Below are positions 53,454-62,890 of a stretch of DNA of 64,000 nucleotides, in pieces. This DNA is from Gordonia amarae NBRC 15530 (GTDB taxonomy: Bacteria > Actinomycetota > Actinomycetes > Mycobacteriales > Mycobacteriaceae): positions 1-64,000 of the forward strand of contig NZ_BAED01000006.1 of the NCBI RefSeq assembly GCF_000241345.1, read 5' to 3'. The notes below the pieces were generated by a model, which was given only the letters and a program-made list of their open reading frames with translations, had not been told where the DNA came from and did no database searches. Positions within the stretch are counted from its first letter, which is position 1; each line of letters starts with the position of its first letter. The translations under genes and the position numbers were made by a program.

Positions 53454-56400
53454 ATGTCGCGGGTACTGGTGGCCAACCGGGGTGAGATCGCGCTGCGCAT
53501 CATCGCCACCGCAACCGAACTGGGGATGGACACCGTCGCCGTCTACGCGGCCGACGATGCGGGGTTGCCGCACGTCACCGCCGCGACAACGGCTGTGGCG
53601 CTGGAGAGTTCGGGTCCGTCCGCCTATCTCGACCGGGCCGCGCTGGTTGCCGCCGCCCGGGCCCACGGCGCGGATCTGGTGCACCCGGGATATGGATTCC
53701 TCAGCGAGGACGCCGATTTCGCCGTGGCCTGTGCCGACGCTGGCCTGACGTTCGTCGGGCCCGATCCGCGGGTGCTGCGCACCTTCGGCGACAAGGTGAG
53801 TGCCCGCGCCGCGGCTGTCGACGCGGGGGTTCCGGTGCTGGCCGCCACCGCGTCCGGCATCGACGAGGCCGCCGCGACCGCGTTTCTGGTGGCCCACCCC
53901 GCGGGCATCATGATCAAGGCCGTCGCCGGTGGGGGTGGCCGCGGCATGCGGCCGGTCACCGCCGCCGGCGAGGTGTCCGCGGCGTTCGGGATGTGCGCGG
54001 CCGAGGCTCGGGCGTCGTTCGGCAACGGCGACCTGTTCGCCGAGGAACTGCTGCCCGAGGCACGTCACATCGAGGTGCAGGTGGTGGCGGCACCCGGGGC
54101 CGACGGCGAGACGGTGACCGTGGCGATCGGCGACCGGGACTGCAGCGTGCAGCGCCGGCGGCAGAAGCTCATCGAGGTCGCCCCCGCGCAGTGGCTCGCC
54201 GACGAACTGCGGGCCGCGCTGCACCGGGCGGCGGCCGACCTGTGTGCCCGCAACGGGTACCGGGGTCTGGCGACCGTCGAGTTCCTGGTTGCCGGTGACA
54301 GGTTCGTCTTCCTGGAGGTCAACCCGCGGATCCAGGTGGAGCACACCGTCACCGAGGAGGTGGCCGGGGTGGACCTGGTGGAGGCGGGCCTGCGGATCGC
54401 GCTCGGTGCGGGAATAGCGGAACTATCCTTGCCGCAAGGAGTTTCGGCGCGACCGGGATCGGTGTCGGGGACACCCGCCGCAGCCCGGGGCATCGCCGTG
54501 CAGGCCAGGGTCAACACCGAGACGATGTCCGCCGACGGTGAGGTGCTCGGATCGTCGGGAACGCTCACCGGCTTCTGCCCGCCGACCGGCCCGGGCATCC
54601 GGGTCGACACCTTCGGTCGGCCGGGACTGGCGATCGGGGCGCGTTACGACTCGCTGCTGGCCAAGGTGATCGTGCACACCCGGGGAGCGGACTTCGGCGC
54701 GTGCTGCCGCAAGGCCGCCGGTGCCCTCACCGACTTCACGATCTCCGGGGTGGAGACGAATATCGCTGCGCTGCAGTCGGTCCTGGTCGACGGCGAGTTC
54801 ACCTCCGGCCCGGTGACGACGGCATACCTGCAGCGGCGGATCGGGGACATCGCGGCGGCTGCGCCGGCGTCGCGACCCGAACCCGTCGTCGACGCCGCGA
54901 CCGGTGACACAGTGGTACGGGCGCACCTGACCGGCGTCGTGGTCGAAGCCCCCGTCGGCGGGACGACGGTGCCCGCGGGTGATCCGGTGGCCGTGCTCGA
55001 GGCGATGAAGATGCAGCATGTGGTCATGGCGGAGCAGCCGGTGACGATCATCGAGTCGCTGGTGGCGGCCGGTGCGACCGTGCGGGCGGGGGATCCGCTC
55101 GCCGTCGCCCACGTGGCCGATGCGGCTGGGCAGGATTCGGCCGTCGCCGCCCTCGACCTCGACCACATCCGGCCCGATCTCGCCGAGACACTCGACCGCC
55201 GCCACAAGACCACCGACGCGGCCCGCCCCGAGGCGGTGGCGAAACGGCACGCGGCCGGGCGCCGCACCGCGCGGGAGAACATCGACGATCTGATCGACGA
55301 GGGCAGCTTCGTCGAATACGGGGCGCTGGCGCTGGCCGCCCAGCGCAGCAGGCGGTCGGAGGAGGATCTGATCGCCAACACCCCCGGCGACGGATTCGTC
55401 GCGGGCGTCGCCACAGTGGGTGCCGATGTGCACGGCACGGACGCGGCCACCACGGCGGTGATGTCGTACGACTACACCGTGCTCGCGGGCACCCAGGGCA
55501 TGCGCAACCACGCCAAGACCGACCGGTTGCTCGAGGTGGCGCGGCGCAAACGGATCCCGCTCGTCCTGTTCGCCGAAGGAGGCGGCGGGCGCCCCGGCGA
55601 CACCGACGCCAACGGTGCATTCGGGCTGGACCTCAACACCTTTCGCGCGATCGCCGGGCTGCGGGGCGTGGTGCCGACCGTCGCGGTGGTCTCCGGCCGC
55701 TGCTTCGCCGGGAACGCCGCGCTCGCCGGCGCCTGCGACGTCCTGATCGCCACCCCCGACGCGAACATCGGGATGGGCGGTCCGGCGATGATCGAGGGCG
55801 GCGGCCTCGGCCGGCACCGGCCCGAGGAGATCGGCCCGATCGGCATCCAGGTGCGGGGTGGGGTGGTGCACGTCGTCGCCGAAGACGAGGCCGAGGCGGT
55901 GGACGTGGCCCGCAGATACCTGTCCTACTTCCAGGGGCCGGTGGCCGACTGGACCGCCCCGGACCCGAGGCACGCCCGTCATGTGGTGCCGGAGAACCGG
56001 CTGCGCGCCTACGACGTCCGCGCCGTCATCGACGCGATCGCCGACACCGGCTCGGTGCTCGAACTGCGGCGCGACTACGGCGTCGGTGTGGTGACCGCGC
56101 TGATCCGTGTCGAGGGGGTGGCCTACGGCGTCGTCGCCAATTCGAGCCTGCATCTGGGCGGCGCCATCGATGCCGAGGCCTCCGACAAGGCCGCCGACTT
56201 CCTGCAGCTGTGTGAAGGTCACCGGATCCCTCTGGTGATGCTTTGTGACACACCGGGATTCATGGTCGGTCCGGATTCGGAGACCGAGGCGACGGTGCGC
56301 CGCTTCGGCAACATGTTCGTCGCCGGGGCCCGATTGACCGTGCCGTTCGGCATGATCATCCTGCGCAAGGCCTACGGGCTCGGGGCGATGGCGATGGGCG

Positions 56401-56675
56401 GCGGTTCGTTCCACGCCCCCGAGTTCACCGTCGCCTGGCCGACCGGCGAAGTGGGGCCGATGGGCCTGGAAGGGGCGGTGCGGCTCGGTTTCCGCAAGGA
56501 ACTCGAGGCGGCGGATCCGGCCGAACGAGACGCGCTGTTCGCGAACCTGGTGGCGCTGGCCTACGAGCGGGGCAAGGCGCTGTACGCGGCAACCACCTAC
56601 GAGATCGATGACGTGATCGACCCCGCTGCCTCCCGGGACTGGATTCGGCTGCTCGCCCGCCGCGGCGAGCGGTGA
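53454..56675 (+). CDS. Single-chain acyl-CoA carboxylase (biotin carboxylase, BCCP and carboxyltransferase)
   Basis: A 1073-residue multidomain enzyme. Residues 1-445 are biotin carboxylase (SRVLVANRGEIALRIIATAT, AVAGGGGRGMR, VFLEVNPRIQVEHTVTEEV). Residues 480-555 hold the biotin carrier with the biotinylation motif EAMKMQH near 518. Residues 560-1073 fuse beta and alpha carboxyltransferase halves (NIGMGGPAMIEGGGLGRH, GAIDAEASDKAADFLQLCE, SFHAPEFTVAWPTGEVGPMG). Most actinobacterial acyl-CoA carboxylases are split AccA/AccD complexes; this all-in-one layout matches the long-chain acyl-CoA carboxylase class of M. avium and Rhodopseudomonas. Substrate may range from acetyl- to long-chain acyl-CoA. 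ATG 53454 after GATGAGGAGAAC. Confidence 0.92.
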   Translation: MSRVLVANRGEIALRIIATATELGMDTVAVYAADDAGLPHVTAATTAVALESSGPSAYLDRAALVAAARAHGADLVHPGYGFLSEDADFAVACADAGLTFVGPDPRVLRTFGDKVSARAAAVDAGVPVLAATASGIDEAAATAFLVAHPAGIMIKAVAGGGGRGMRPVTAAGEVSAAFGMCAAEARASFGNGDLFAEELLPEARHIEVQVVAAPGADGETVTVAIGDRDCSVQRRRQKLIEVAPAQWLADELRAALHRAAADLCARNGYRGLATVEFLVAGDRFVFLEVNPRIQVEHTVTEEVAGVDLVEAGLRIALGAGIAELSLPQGVSARPGSVSGTPAAARGIAVQARVNTETMSADGEVLGSSGTLTGFCPPTGPGIRVDTFGRPGLAIGARYDSLLAKVIVHTRGADFGACCRKAAGALTDFTISGVETNIAALQSVLVDGEFTSGPVTTAYLQRRIGDIAAAAPASRPEPVVDAATGDTVVRAHLTGVVVEAPVGGTTVPAGDPVAVLEAMKMQHVVMAEQPVTIIESLVAAGATVRAGDPLAVAHVADAAGQDSAVAALDLDHIRPDLAETLDRRHKTTDAARPEAVAKRHAAGRRTARENIDDLIDEGSFVEYGALALAAQRSRRSEEDLIANTPGDGFVAGVATVGADVHGTDAATTAVMSYDYTVLAGTQGMRNHAKTDRLLEVARRKRIPLVLFAEGGGGRPGDTDANGAFGLDLNTFRAIAGLRGVVPTVAVVSGRCFAGNAALAGACDVLIATPDANIGMGGPAMIEGGGLGRHRPEEIGPIGIQVRGGVVHVVAEDEAEAVDVARRYLSYFQGPVADWTAPDPRHARHVVPENRLRAYDVRAVIDAIADTGSVLELRRDYGVGVVTALIRVEGVAYGVVANSSLHLGGAIDAEASDKAADFLQLCEGHRIPLVMLCDTPGFMVGPDSETEATVRRFGNMFVAGARLTVPFGMIILRKAYGLGAMAMGGGSFHAPEFTVAWPTGEVGPMGLEGAVRLGFRKELEAADPAERDALFANLVALAYERGKALYAATTYEIDDVIDPAASRDWIRLLARRGER

Positions 56676-56699
56676 CCACCGGCCGCGGCGGCCCGGCGG

Positions 56700-57155
56700 T
56701 CACCAGTTGGGTGTCTGCCAGCCGCGGCGGATGCGGCGCTTGTCGGACGCGGGCAGTTGCTCTGCGCGCGATTGCGCCGGGGCGGCGCGTGGGGGACGGA
56801 CCACCGGACCGGTGTCGGCCTCGCGCATCTGCTCCTCGACCGGGCCATTGGTCGGGTCGAAGGCGTCGAGGTCGAGCATCCGGGCGTGGATCACGTTCCG
56901 GTTCCGCAGCGCCGACCGCACCGCACGGTGCAGCCCGTCCTCCAGATACAGCTCGCCCTGCCATTTCACGACGTGCGCGAACAGGTCCCCGTAGAACGTC
57001 GAATCCTCGCTGAGCAGCCGGTCCAGTGCGAGCACCGTCGTCGTGGTGGACAGTTCGTCGAGCCGGAACTGACGCGGCGGGATGCTGGCCCAGGTCCGCC
57101 CCGACACGTCGTGGTCGGGATACGGCTTACCGTCCCGAACCCGTTTGAAGATCAT
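56700..57155 (-). CDS. Conserved protein annotated as VapB-family antitoxin (Rv2375-like)
   Basis: A 151-residue protein. The first 100 residues are strongly conserved in Mycobacteriales at this position before hrc[56 protein letters not shown] and [20 protein letters not shown]. The last 45 residues are a lineage-specific Arg/Ala/Pro tail ([18 protein letters not shown]). Databases often label it a VapB antitoxin, but no toxin gene is adjacent, and the YLEDGLHR segment recalls ParB-like folds. I regard its function as unknown. Confidence 0.75.
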   Translation of the reverse strand: MIFKRVRDGKPYPDHDVSGRTWASIPPRQFRLDELSTTTTVLALDRLLSEDSTFYGDLFAHVVKWQGELYLEDGLHRAVRSALRNRNVIHARMLDLDAFDPTNGPVEEQMREADTGPVVRPPRAAPAQSRAEQLPASDKRRIRRGWQTPNW

Positions 57156-57259
57156 TGCGCCCTGTGCTCCTTCCTCGTCTCGGTCACGGTTGCCCGGTCA
57201 CTGGGGAGTGTACGTAACCGGCGGTGCTGGTGCCGTTTCGTAAGATGGAGGTCTGGCTG

Positions 57260-57285
57260 CGCTCCGGCCGGGTGCGGCCGGAGCG
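57260..57285 (+). promoter_or_regulatory. Hairpin in the hrcA leader
   Basis: A perfect 11-bp inverted repeat CGCTCCGGCCG/complement with loop GGTG, 33 bp before the hrcA GTG and 13 bp after a TAAGAT -10-like box (57241-57246). It may influence hrcA mRNA stability or translation. No CIRCE element is present here. Confidence 0.45.
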
Positions 57286-57317
57286 GTTCGGCGAGGCAGG
57301 GCGAGGAGGTTGGTGCG

Positions 57318-58352
57318 GTGTCGGTAACCGATGATCGGCGGTTCGAGATCCTGCGTGCGATCGTCACCGACTATGTCTCCACCCAGGAGCCGGTCGGGTC
57401 GAAGAACCTGGTGGACCGCCACAAGCTCGGCGTGTCCAGCGCCACGGTCCGCAACGACATGGCCGTCCTTGAGGCCGAGGGGTACATCGCGCAACCGCAC
57501 ACCAGCTCCGGTCGCGTCCCCACCGACAAGGGCTACCGGCTGTTCGTCGACCGCATCAGCGAGGTCAAACCGCTCTCCCCGGCCGAGCGCCGCGCCATCC
57601 TGTCGGTGCTCGACTCGGGCGTCGACCTCGACGACGTGCTGCGCCGGTCGGTGAAGCTGCTCGCCCAGCTCACCCGGCAGGTCGCGATCATCCAGTACCC
57701 GGTGCTGTCGGCGGCGACGGTCCGCCACCTCGAGGTGGTCTCCCTCTCACCGTCGCGGTTGCTGTTGGTGGTCATCACCGACAACGGGCGGGTCGAGCAG
57801 CGCATGGTGACCCTCTCCTGCGACATCGACGAACAGGACAGCTCCCGGCTGCGCGACATGTTCTCCACGGCACTGCACGGTCAGCGCCTGGAGGCGGCGT
57901 CGGCGGCCGTGGCCGAACTGGCCAACCAGGCGCCCGACGATATCCGCCAGCACGTGGTCCGGGTGGCCACCGTGCTGGTGGAGACGCTCGTCGAACGCGG
58001 TGACGACAGGCTCATCCTCGGCGGCACGTCCAACCTGGCGAGGTCGGCCTCGGATTTCACCCCACTGCTCGGCGGCATGGACTCGGTCCTGGAAGCCCTC
58101 GAGGAGCAGGTGGTGGTGCTCAAGCTGCTCGCCCACACCCAGCAGGTGGGCGGGGTCACCGTGCAGATCGGTGAGGAGACGCAGACGGAGAACCTGCGGG
58201 GCACCGCCGTCGTGTCCACCGGGTACGGTGCATCGGGAACCGTGTTCGGCGGAGTGGGTGTGCTCGGCCCCACACGGATGGACTATCCAGGAACAATCGC
58301 ATCGGTGGCAGCCGTTGCGAAATACGTGGGCGAGGTACTCGCCGAGCGGTGA
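57318..58352 (+). CDS. hrcA: Heat-inducible transcription repressor HrcA
   Basis: A 344-residue repressor that binds CIRCE operators of chaperone genes. Winged helix at the N-terminus: [40 protein letters not shown] and [18 protein letters not shown]. The C-terminal GTAVVSTGY and [20 protein letters not shown] are diagnostic. The start is GTG 57318 with GCGAGGAGG upstream. Followed by dnaJ, as in Rv2374c-Rv2373c. Confidence 0.95.
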   Translation: MSVTDDRRFEILRAIVTDYVSTQEPVGSKNLVDRHKLGVSSATVRNDMAVLEAEGYIAQPHTSSGRVPTDKGYRLFVDRISEVKPLSPAERRAILSVLDSGVDLDDVLRRSVKLLAQLTRQVAIIQYPVLSAATVRHLEVVSLSPSRLLLVVITDNGRVEQRMVTLSCDIDEQDSSRLRDMFSTALHGQRLEAASAAVAELANQAPDDIRQHVVRVATVLVETLVERGDDRLILGGTSNLARSASDFTPLLGGMDSVLEALEEQVVVLKLLAHTQQVGGVTVQIGEETQTENLRGTAVVSTGYGASGTVFGGVGVLGPTRMDYPGTIASVAAVAKYVGEVLAER

Positions 58353-58436
58353 CCCGGCCGGGGCGCGGAGACATCCGGGCCCTTCCGCATGCCGGGCACC
58401 GAGACAACTGTGTAAGAACTGAGGGCGAAGACAACC

Positions 58437-59585
58437 GTGGCACGTGACTACTACGGAATCCTGGGGGTTTCTCCGGACGCAGGCGATCAGGAGATCAAAC
58501 GCGCCTATCGCAAGAAGGCACGCGAACTGCATCCCGACGTCAATCCGGGCCAGGAGGAGCAGTTCAAAGAGGTCAGCACCGCCTACGAGGTGCTGAGCGA
58601 TCCGGAGAAGCGGCGCATCGTCGACGCCGGCGGTGACCCACTGGCCGGTCCGGGCGCTGGCGGCTTCGGGGGCGGCTTCGCCGGTGGTGGCCTCGGCGAC
58701 GTGTTCGAGGCGTTCTTCGGCGGCGGCGGAGGCGGGTTCGGCGGCAGCCGCGGCCCCAAGAGCCGGGTCCGTCCCGGTGAGCGCGCGTTCGTCAGCGTGC
58801 AACTCGACCTCGCCGAATGCGCCACCGGCGCGCAGAAGGAGATCTCCGTCGACACGGCGATCCTGTGCGACCAGTGCAAGGGCGCCGGAACTGCCGGTGA
58901 CTCCAAGCCGGTGACCTGCGGCATCTGTCACGGCGCCGGTGAGATCCAGGCCGTGCAGCGTTCCTTCCTCGGCCAGGTGATGACTGTGCGCGAATGCCCC
59001 ACTTGTCACGGTGTCGGTGAGGTGATCTCCGATCCATGCGGCAAGTGCGGCGGCGACGGGCGCGTCAGGTCCCGGCGCACCATGACCGTCAAGATCCCGG
59101 CGGGTGTCGAGGCCGGCATGCAGGTGCGCCTCAGCGGCCAGGGCGAGGTCGGGCCCGGCGGTGGTCCCGCGGGTGACCTGTACGTCGAGATCGCCGAGAA
59201 ACGTCACGACGTGTTCGTGCGCGACAAGGACGACCTGCACTGCACCGTCACCGTCCCGATCGCCGACGCCGCTCTCGGCGGTGAGGTCACGGTCGAGTCG
59301 ATCCTCGGTGATCCGGTGAAGATCACCATCCCGCAGGGAACCCAGCCCGGGCACGTGGTCAAGGTGCGCGGCCAGGGCATGCCGCACCTGAATACCGGTG
59401 TCCGGGGCACCCTGCACGCCCACCTGGACGTGGTGGTGCCCACCAGGCTCGATGCGGCCCAGGCCGACGCGCTGCGGGCGTTCCAGGACCTGAGCGGTGT
59501 CGAACCGGCCGTCGTCGACGCGTCGGTCGCGACCGCGCCCGGCGGTTTCTTCTCGCGCCTGCGCAACGCGTTCGCGGCCCGCTGA
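58437..59585 (+). CDS. dnaJ: Chaperone protein DnaJ (DnaJ2)
   Basis: A 382-residue type I J-protein, co-chaperone of DnaK. J-domain [20 protein letters not shown] with HPD in ELHPDVN, a Gly-rich stretch ([14 protein letters not shown]), four zinc-finger repeats [24 protein letters not shown] and CGKCGGDG (residues about 143-205), then the peptide-binding domain. GTG 58437. Second J-protein of the Mycobacteriales, paired with hrcA rather than dnaK. Confidence 0.95.
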   Translation: MARDYYGILGVSPDAGDQEIKRAYRKKARELHPDVNPGQEEQFKEVSTAYEVLSDPEKRRIVDAGGDPLAGPGAGGFGGGFAGGGLGDVFEAFFGGGGGGFGGSRGPKSRVRPGERAFVSVQLDLAECATGAQKEISVDTAILCDQCKGAGTAGDSKPVTCGICHGAGEIQAVQRSFLGQVMTVRECPTCHGVGEVISDPCGKCGGDGRVRSRRTMTVKIPAGVEAGMQVRLSGQGEVGPGGGPAGDLYVEIAEKRHDVFVRDKDDLHCTVTVPIADAALGGEVTVESILGDPVKITIPQGTQPGHVVKVRGQGMPHLNTGVRGTLHAHLDVVVPTRLDAAQADALRAFQDLSGVEPAVVDASVATAPGGFFSRLRNAFAAR

Positions 59586-59589
59586 CCCG

Positions 59590-60339
59590 ATGGGCGCCCC
59601 ACTGTTCTGGGTGGACTCGGTGCCGTCCGCCGGTGCCGAGGTACTGCTGAGCGGGCCGGAGGGCAGGCACGCGGTCACCGTCGCGCGGGTGCGCGTCGGC
59701 GAGACGATCCGGGTCGGGGATGGCCGCGGATCCGTGGGCGACTGCGAGGTCGTCGATGTCGCCGGCAAGGACAAACTGCGCGCCGTGGTCCGTACCTTCA
59801 CCTACGCCGACCGGCCGCGGCCGACGGTGACGGTGGTGCAGGCGCTACCCAAGGCCGAACGTTCGGAGCTGGCCGTCGATCTGGCCACCCAGGCAGGCGC
59901 CGACCGTATCGTGCCGTGGCAGGCCGCCCGGTGCGTCTCGCGCTGGACCGGCAAGTCCGACAAGGGGATCCGCAAGTGGGAGCAGGCCGCCGAGGCGGCC
60001 GCCAAGCAGGCCCGGCGGGCCTGGGTCCCGGAGATCACCGACCTGGCGGGCACCACCGACGTGCGGTCCCGGTGCGCGGCCGTGATGGCCGCGGGCGGGG
60101 TCGTCGCAGTGCTGCACGAGGAGGCCACCACCGGATTCGCATCGCTGCCGCTGGCCTCGGCCAAGGAGATCGTGCTGGTCGTCGGCCCCGAGGGCGGGAT
60201 CGATGAGACCGAGCTGGCGGATCTGACGGCGCTCGGGGCCATTGCCGTCCTGCTGGGCCCAGAGGTGCTGCGGACCGCCACCGCGGCGGCCGTCGCGCTG
60301 GGCGCGATCGGGGTCATGACACCCAGGTGGCCCAGATGA
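59590..60339 (+). CDS. rsmE: 16S rRNA (uracil-1498-N3) methyltransferase
   Basis: A 249-residue SPOUT-class methyltransferase. N-terminal PUA-like region (PEGRHAVTVARVRVGETIRV), VVQALPKAERSELAVDLATQ, and the knotted SAM site LVVGPEGGIDETEL with LLGPEVLRTATAAAVALGAI. ATG 59590 is 4 bp after the dnaJ stop. Orthologue of Rv2372c. Confidence 0.94.
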   Translation: MGAPLFWVDSVPSAGAEVLLSGPEGRHAVTVARVRVGETIRVGDGRGSVGDCEVVDVAGKDKLRAVVRTFTYADRPRPTVTVVQALPKAERSELAVDLATQAGADRIVPWQAARCVSRWTGKSDKGIRKWEQAAEAAAKQARRAWVPEITDLAGTTDVRSRCAAVMAAGGVVAVLHEEATTGFASLPLASAKEIVLVVGPEGGIDETELADLTALGAIAVLLGPEVLRTATAAAVALGAIGVMTPRWPR

Positions 60340-60352
60340 GAGAGGAACGCCG

Positions 60353-61144
60353 ATGAGCGCGGACCGGACACCCGTCACCCGGGTGAAGGTCGTCTACGGC
60401 GACGCCCCGTCGCAGTTCGGGCACCTCTACCACGCCGCCGACGCGGGCGACGGGACGCGGCGCCTCCGGCCGATCGTGCTGATCCACGGCGGCTACTGGT
60501 CCGATGAGTTCTCGCTGACCATCCAGTCGGCCATCGCCCGGCAGTACGCCGAGCTGGGCGCGCTCGTGTGGAGCATCGAGTACCGGCGGGTCGGTGAACC
60601 GGGCGGCGGCTGGCCGGGCACCGGGCGCGACGTGCTCGCCGCGATCAAAGCGCTCGACGACCTCGTCCTGGCCGCGCTCGACGCGCGGGTCGCCCTGCGG
60701 GTCGACTGGTCGCAGGTCGCCGTCGTGGGGCATTCGGCGGGCGGTCAGCTCGCGGTCTGGTCGACGGCTCAGCTCGGCGCGCGGACCCGTAACTGCACCA
60801 TCAGCACGGTGGTCGCCCAGTCCGCGGCGCTGAACCTGGAGGCCGCGGCCCGGGGCGGCAGCGAGTCGGTCCAGGCCCTGATCGGCAGGCCGTACGAGGA
60901 TGCGCCGCACCTGTACCGCGAGGCGTCGCCGTCGGCGCAGGAACCGTTCGGCGCGCACGTGGTGGCCATCCACACCGCCGACGACGAGGCGATCCCGCTC
61001 ATCGTCAGCCGGCGCTACGTCGAGCTGATGACCGAGCGCGGGCAGTCCGCCGAACTGGTGGTGGTTCCCGGTGAGGGACACAGCGCGTTCTGTGATCCGC
61101 GCAGCCGCGCGAACAGGGAAACCGCACGTGTGCTCGGTATCTGA
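60353..61144 (+). CDS. Alpha/beta hydrolase (kynurenine formamidase/esterase-like)
   Basis: A 263-residue hydrolase. IVLIHGGYWSDEF supplies the HGGYW oxyanion motif of the kynurenine formamidase/HSL group, AVVGHSAGGQLAVW the nucleophile near residue 127, IHTADDEAIPL the acid and GEGHSAFCDP the His. Whether it acts on N-formylkynurenine is unknown; no tryptophan catabolic genes are nearby. Read from the rsmE operon, 13 bp downstream. Confidence 0.85.
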   Translation: MSADRTPVTRVKVVYGDAPSQFGHLYHAADAGDGTRRLRPIVLIHGGYWSDEFSLTIQSAIARQYAELGALVWSIEYRRVGEPGGGWPGTGRDVLAAIKALDDLVLAALDARVALRVDWSQVAVVGHSAGGQLAVWSTAQLGARTRNCTISTVVAQSAALNLEAAARGGSESVQALIGRPYEDAPHLYREASPSAQEPFGAHVVAIHTADDEAIPLIVSRRYVELMTERGQSAELVVVPGEGHSAFCDPRSRANRETARVLGI

Positions 61145-61197
61145 GCACGCCGCTATTGAGCGCCGATATTGAGTCCGGGTTGTGCGTTGACGGGGGT

Positions 61198-61203
61198 TAG
61201 ACT
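61198..61203 (+). promoter_or_regulatory. -10 box of the phoH operon
   Basis: TAGACT, about 65 bp before the phoH GTG, in the only sizeable gap upstream of the phoH-ybeY-corC genes. No convincing -35 at the usual distance. Confidence 0.35.
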
Positions 61204-61268
61204 GGCCTTCGTCAGTGCCGCACAGCAACAGATTCTTCGCAGCAGATTCTCAAGGAGTGATTCAGTAC

Positions 61269-62315
61269 GTGAGTGACGACAACCCCGATTCGTCCGGACA
61301 CACCGACCGGCCGTCTGCGGTCACGTCGACCACCGAAATAGCTCCTGACGTAGTTTTCGCTCTGCTCGGCACCAACGACGCGAACCTGCGCGCACTCGAG
61401 AAGCTGCTGCCCGCCGACGTCCATGTCCGCGGCAACCTGGTCACGCTCAGTGGTGCCCCCGCGGATGTGGCCGGCTCCGAGCGGGTGCTGACCGAACTGC
61501 TCGACCTGGTGCGGCGCGGCACCCCGCTGACCCCGGATCTCGTCCGCAGCAGCGTGTCGATGCTGTCGCAGAACACCGGTGACTCGCCGGCCGAGGTGCT
61601 CTCGCTCGACATCCTGTCGCGGCGCGGCAAGACGATCCGGCCCAAGACGCTCAACCAGAAGCACTACGTCGACGCCATCGACAAGCACACCATCGTGTTC
61701 GGGCTCGGCCCCGCCGGCACCGGCAAGACCTATCTGGCGATGGCCAAGGCGGTGCAGGCGCTGCAGTCCAAGGCCGTCACTCGCATCATCCTGACCCGGC
61801 CCGCCGTCGAGGCCGGGGAGCGGCTCGGCTTCCTGCCCGGCACCCTCAGCGAGAAGATCGACCCGTACCTGCGGCCGCTGTACGACGCGCTACACGACAT
61901 GATGGACCCGGAGAACATTCCCAAGCTCATGGAGGCAGGGGTCATCGAGGTGGCACCGTTGGCGTTCATGCGCGGGCGCACGCTCAACGACTCGTTCATC
62001 ATCCTCGACGAGGCGCAGAACACCACCGGCGAGCAGATGAAGATGTTCTTGACCCGGCTGGGTTTCGGCTCCAAGATCGTGGTCACCGGCGATATCAGCC
62101 AGGTTGACCTGCCCGGTGCCTCACAGAGCGGACTGGCCGCGGCCACTCGCATCCTCGACGGCATCGACGACATCCATTTCTCCCAGCTCACCAGCGCCGA
62201 CGTGGTCCGGCACCGGCTCGTCGCCGACATCGTCGACGCCTACGGCCGGGCCGAGTCGCAGCTGTCGGGCAATCGTGCGGCGCGACGCGCCTCAAATCAG
62301 GGACGGCGCCCATGA
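61269..62315 (+). CDS. phoH: PhoH-like ATPase
   Basis: A 348-residue PhoH family protein, an RNA-associated ATPase or helicase usually linked to YbeY. Walker [19 protein letters not shown] near residue 140, [31 protein letters not shown] (Walker B) and [12 protein letters not shown]. The N-terminal 100 residues resemble a KH-like domain. GTG 61269 with AAGGAG upstream. Overlaps ybeY by ATGA. Orthologue of Rv2368c. Confidence 0.94.
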   Translation: MSDDNPDSSGHTDRPSAVTSTTEIAPDVVFALLGTNDANLRALEKLLPADVHVRGNLVTLSGAPADVAGSERVLTELLDLVRRGTPLTPDLVRSSVSMLSQNTGDSPAEVLSLDILSRRGKTIRPKTLNQKHYVDAIDKHTIVFGLGPAGTGKTYLAMAKAVQALQSKAVTRIILTRPAVEAGERLGFLPGTLSEKIDPYLRPLYDALHDMMDPENIPKLMEAGVIEVAPLAFMRGRTLNDSFIILDEAQNTTGEQMKMFLTRLGFGSKIVVTGDISQVDLPGASQSGLAAATRILDGIDDIHFSQLTSADVVRHRLVADIVDAYGRAESQLSGNRAARRASNQGRRP

Positions 62316-62890
62316 CCATCGAATTCGCCAACGAGTCGGGCGTCGAGGTGCCCGACCAGCTGATCCTGGACGCGGCCCGGTTCGCCATCGCAGCCCTTGA
62401 CGTGAACTCGGCGGCCGAGTTGTCGGTGCTGTGCGTCGACCTGGACACGATGGCCGACATGCACGTGCAGTGGATGGACCTGCCCGGGCCCACCGACGTG
62501 ATGAGCTTTCCGATGGACGAGCTGGTGCCGGGCAGCAGACCCGACAGCTCCGAACCGGGACCGGCGCTGCTCGGCGATATCGTGCTGTGCCCGGAGTTCG
62601 CGGCCCGGCAGGCCAAGGAGGCCCGGCACTCGTTCGAGCACGAGCTGTCGGTACTGACCGTGCACGGCGTGCTGCACCTGCTCGGCTACGACCACGCCGA
62701 ACCCGACGAGGAACGCGAGATGTTCGGGCTGCAGGCCAAGATCATCGACGAGTTCTACGCCGAACGGCACCGGGTGGCACAACGCGCACGGCAGTCCGCC
62801 AAGGACGACCGGCTGCTGAACAACATCGGCTTCACCTCGGGCGCCGACGGCGCCCCCGCCGGCCAGTCCACAGAAGAGGACCGGCGGTGA
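62312..62890 (+). CDS. ybeY: Endoribonuclease YbeY
   Basis: A 192-residue single-strand-specific metallo-endoribonuclease for 16S rRNA 3' end maturation and ribosome quality control. Zinc site [17 protein letters not shown] (HxxxHxxGyxH) near residue 116, [14 protein letters not shown] upstream. The C-terminal 30 residues are a disordered extension. Coupled to phoH before and corC after (GTGA at 62887). Confidence 0.95.
   Translation: MTIEFANESGVEVPDQLILDAARFAIAALDVNSAAELSVLCVDLDTMADMHVQWMDLPGPTDVMSFPMDELVPGSRPDSSEPGPALLGDIVLCPEFAARQAKEARHSFEHELSVLTVHGVLHLLGYDHAEPDEEREMFGLQAKIIDEFYAERHRVAQRARQSAKDDRLLNNIGFTSGADGAPAGQSTEEDRR

Noticed and set aside
56700..57155. Toxin-antitoxin locus
   Set aside because: Although the family is often labelled VapB antitoxin, there is no adjacent PIN-domain toxin. 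The gene is a fixed neighbour of hrcA in the order, unlike mobile toxin-antitoxin pairs.
57156..57317. CIRCE operator upstream of hrcA
   Set aside because: I looked for TTAGCACTC-N9-GAGTGCTAA in the hrcA leader on both strands and did not find it; only an unrelated GC-rich hairpin is there.
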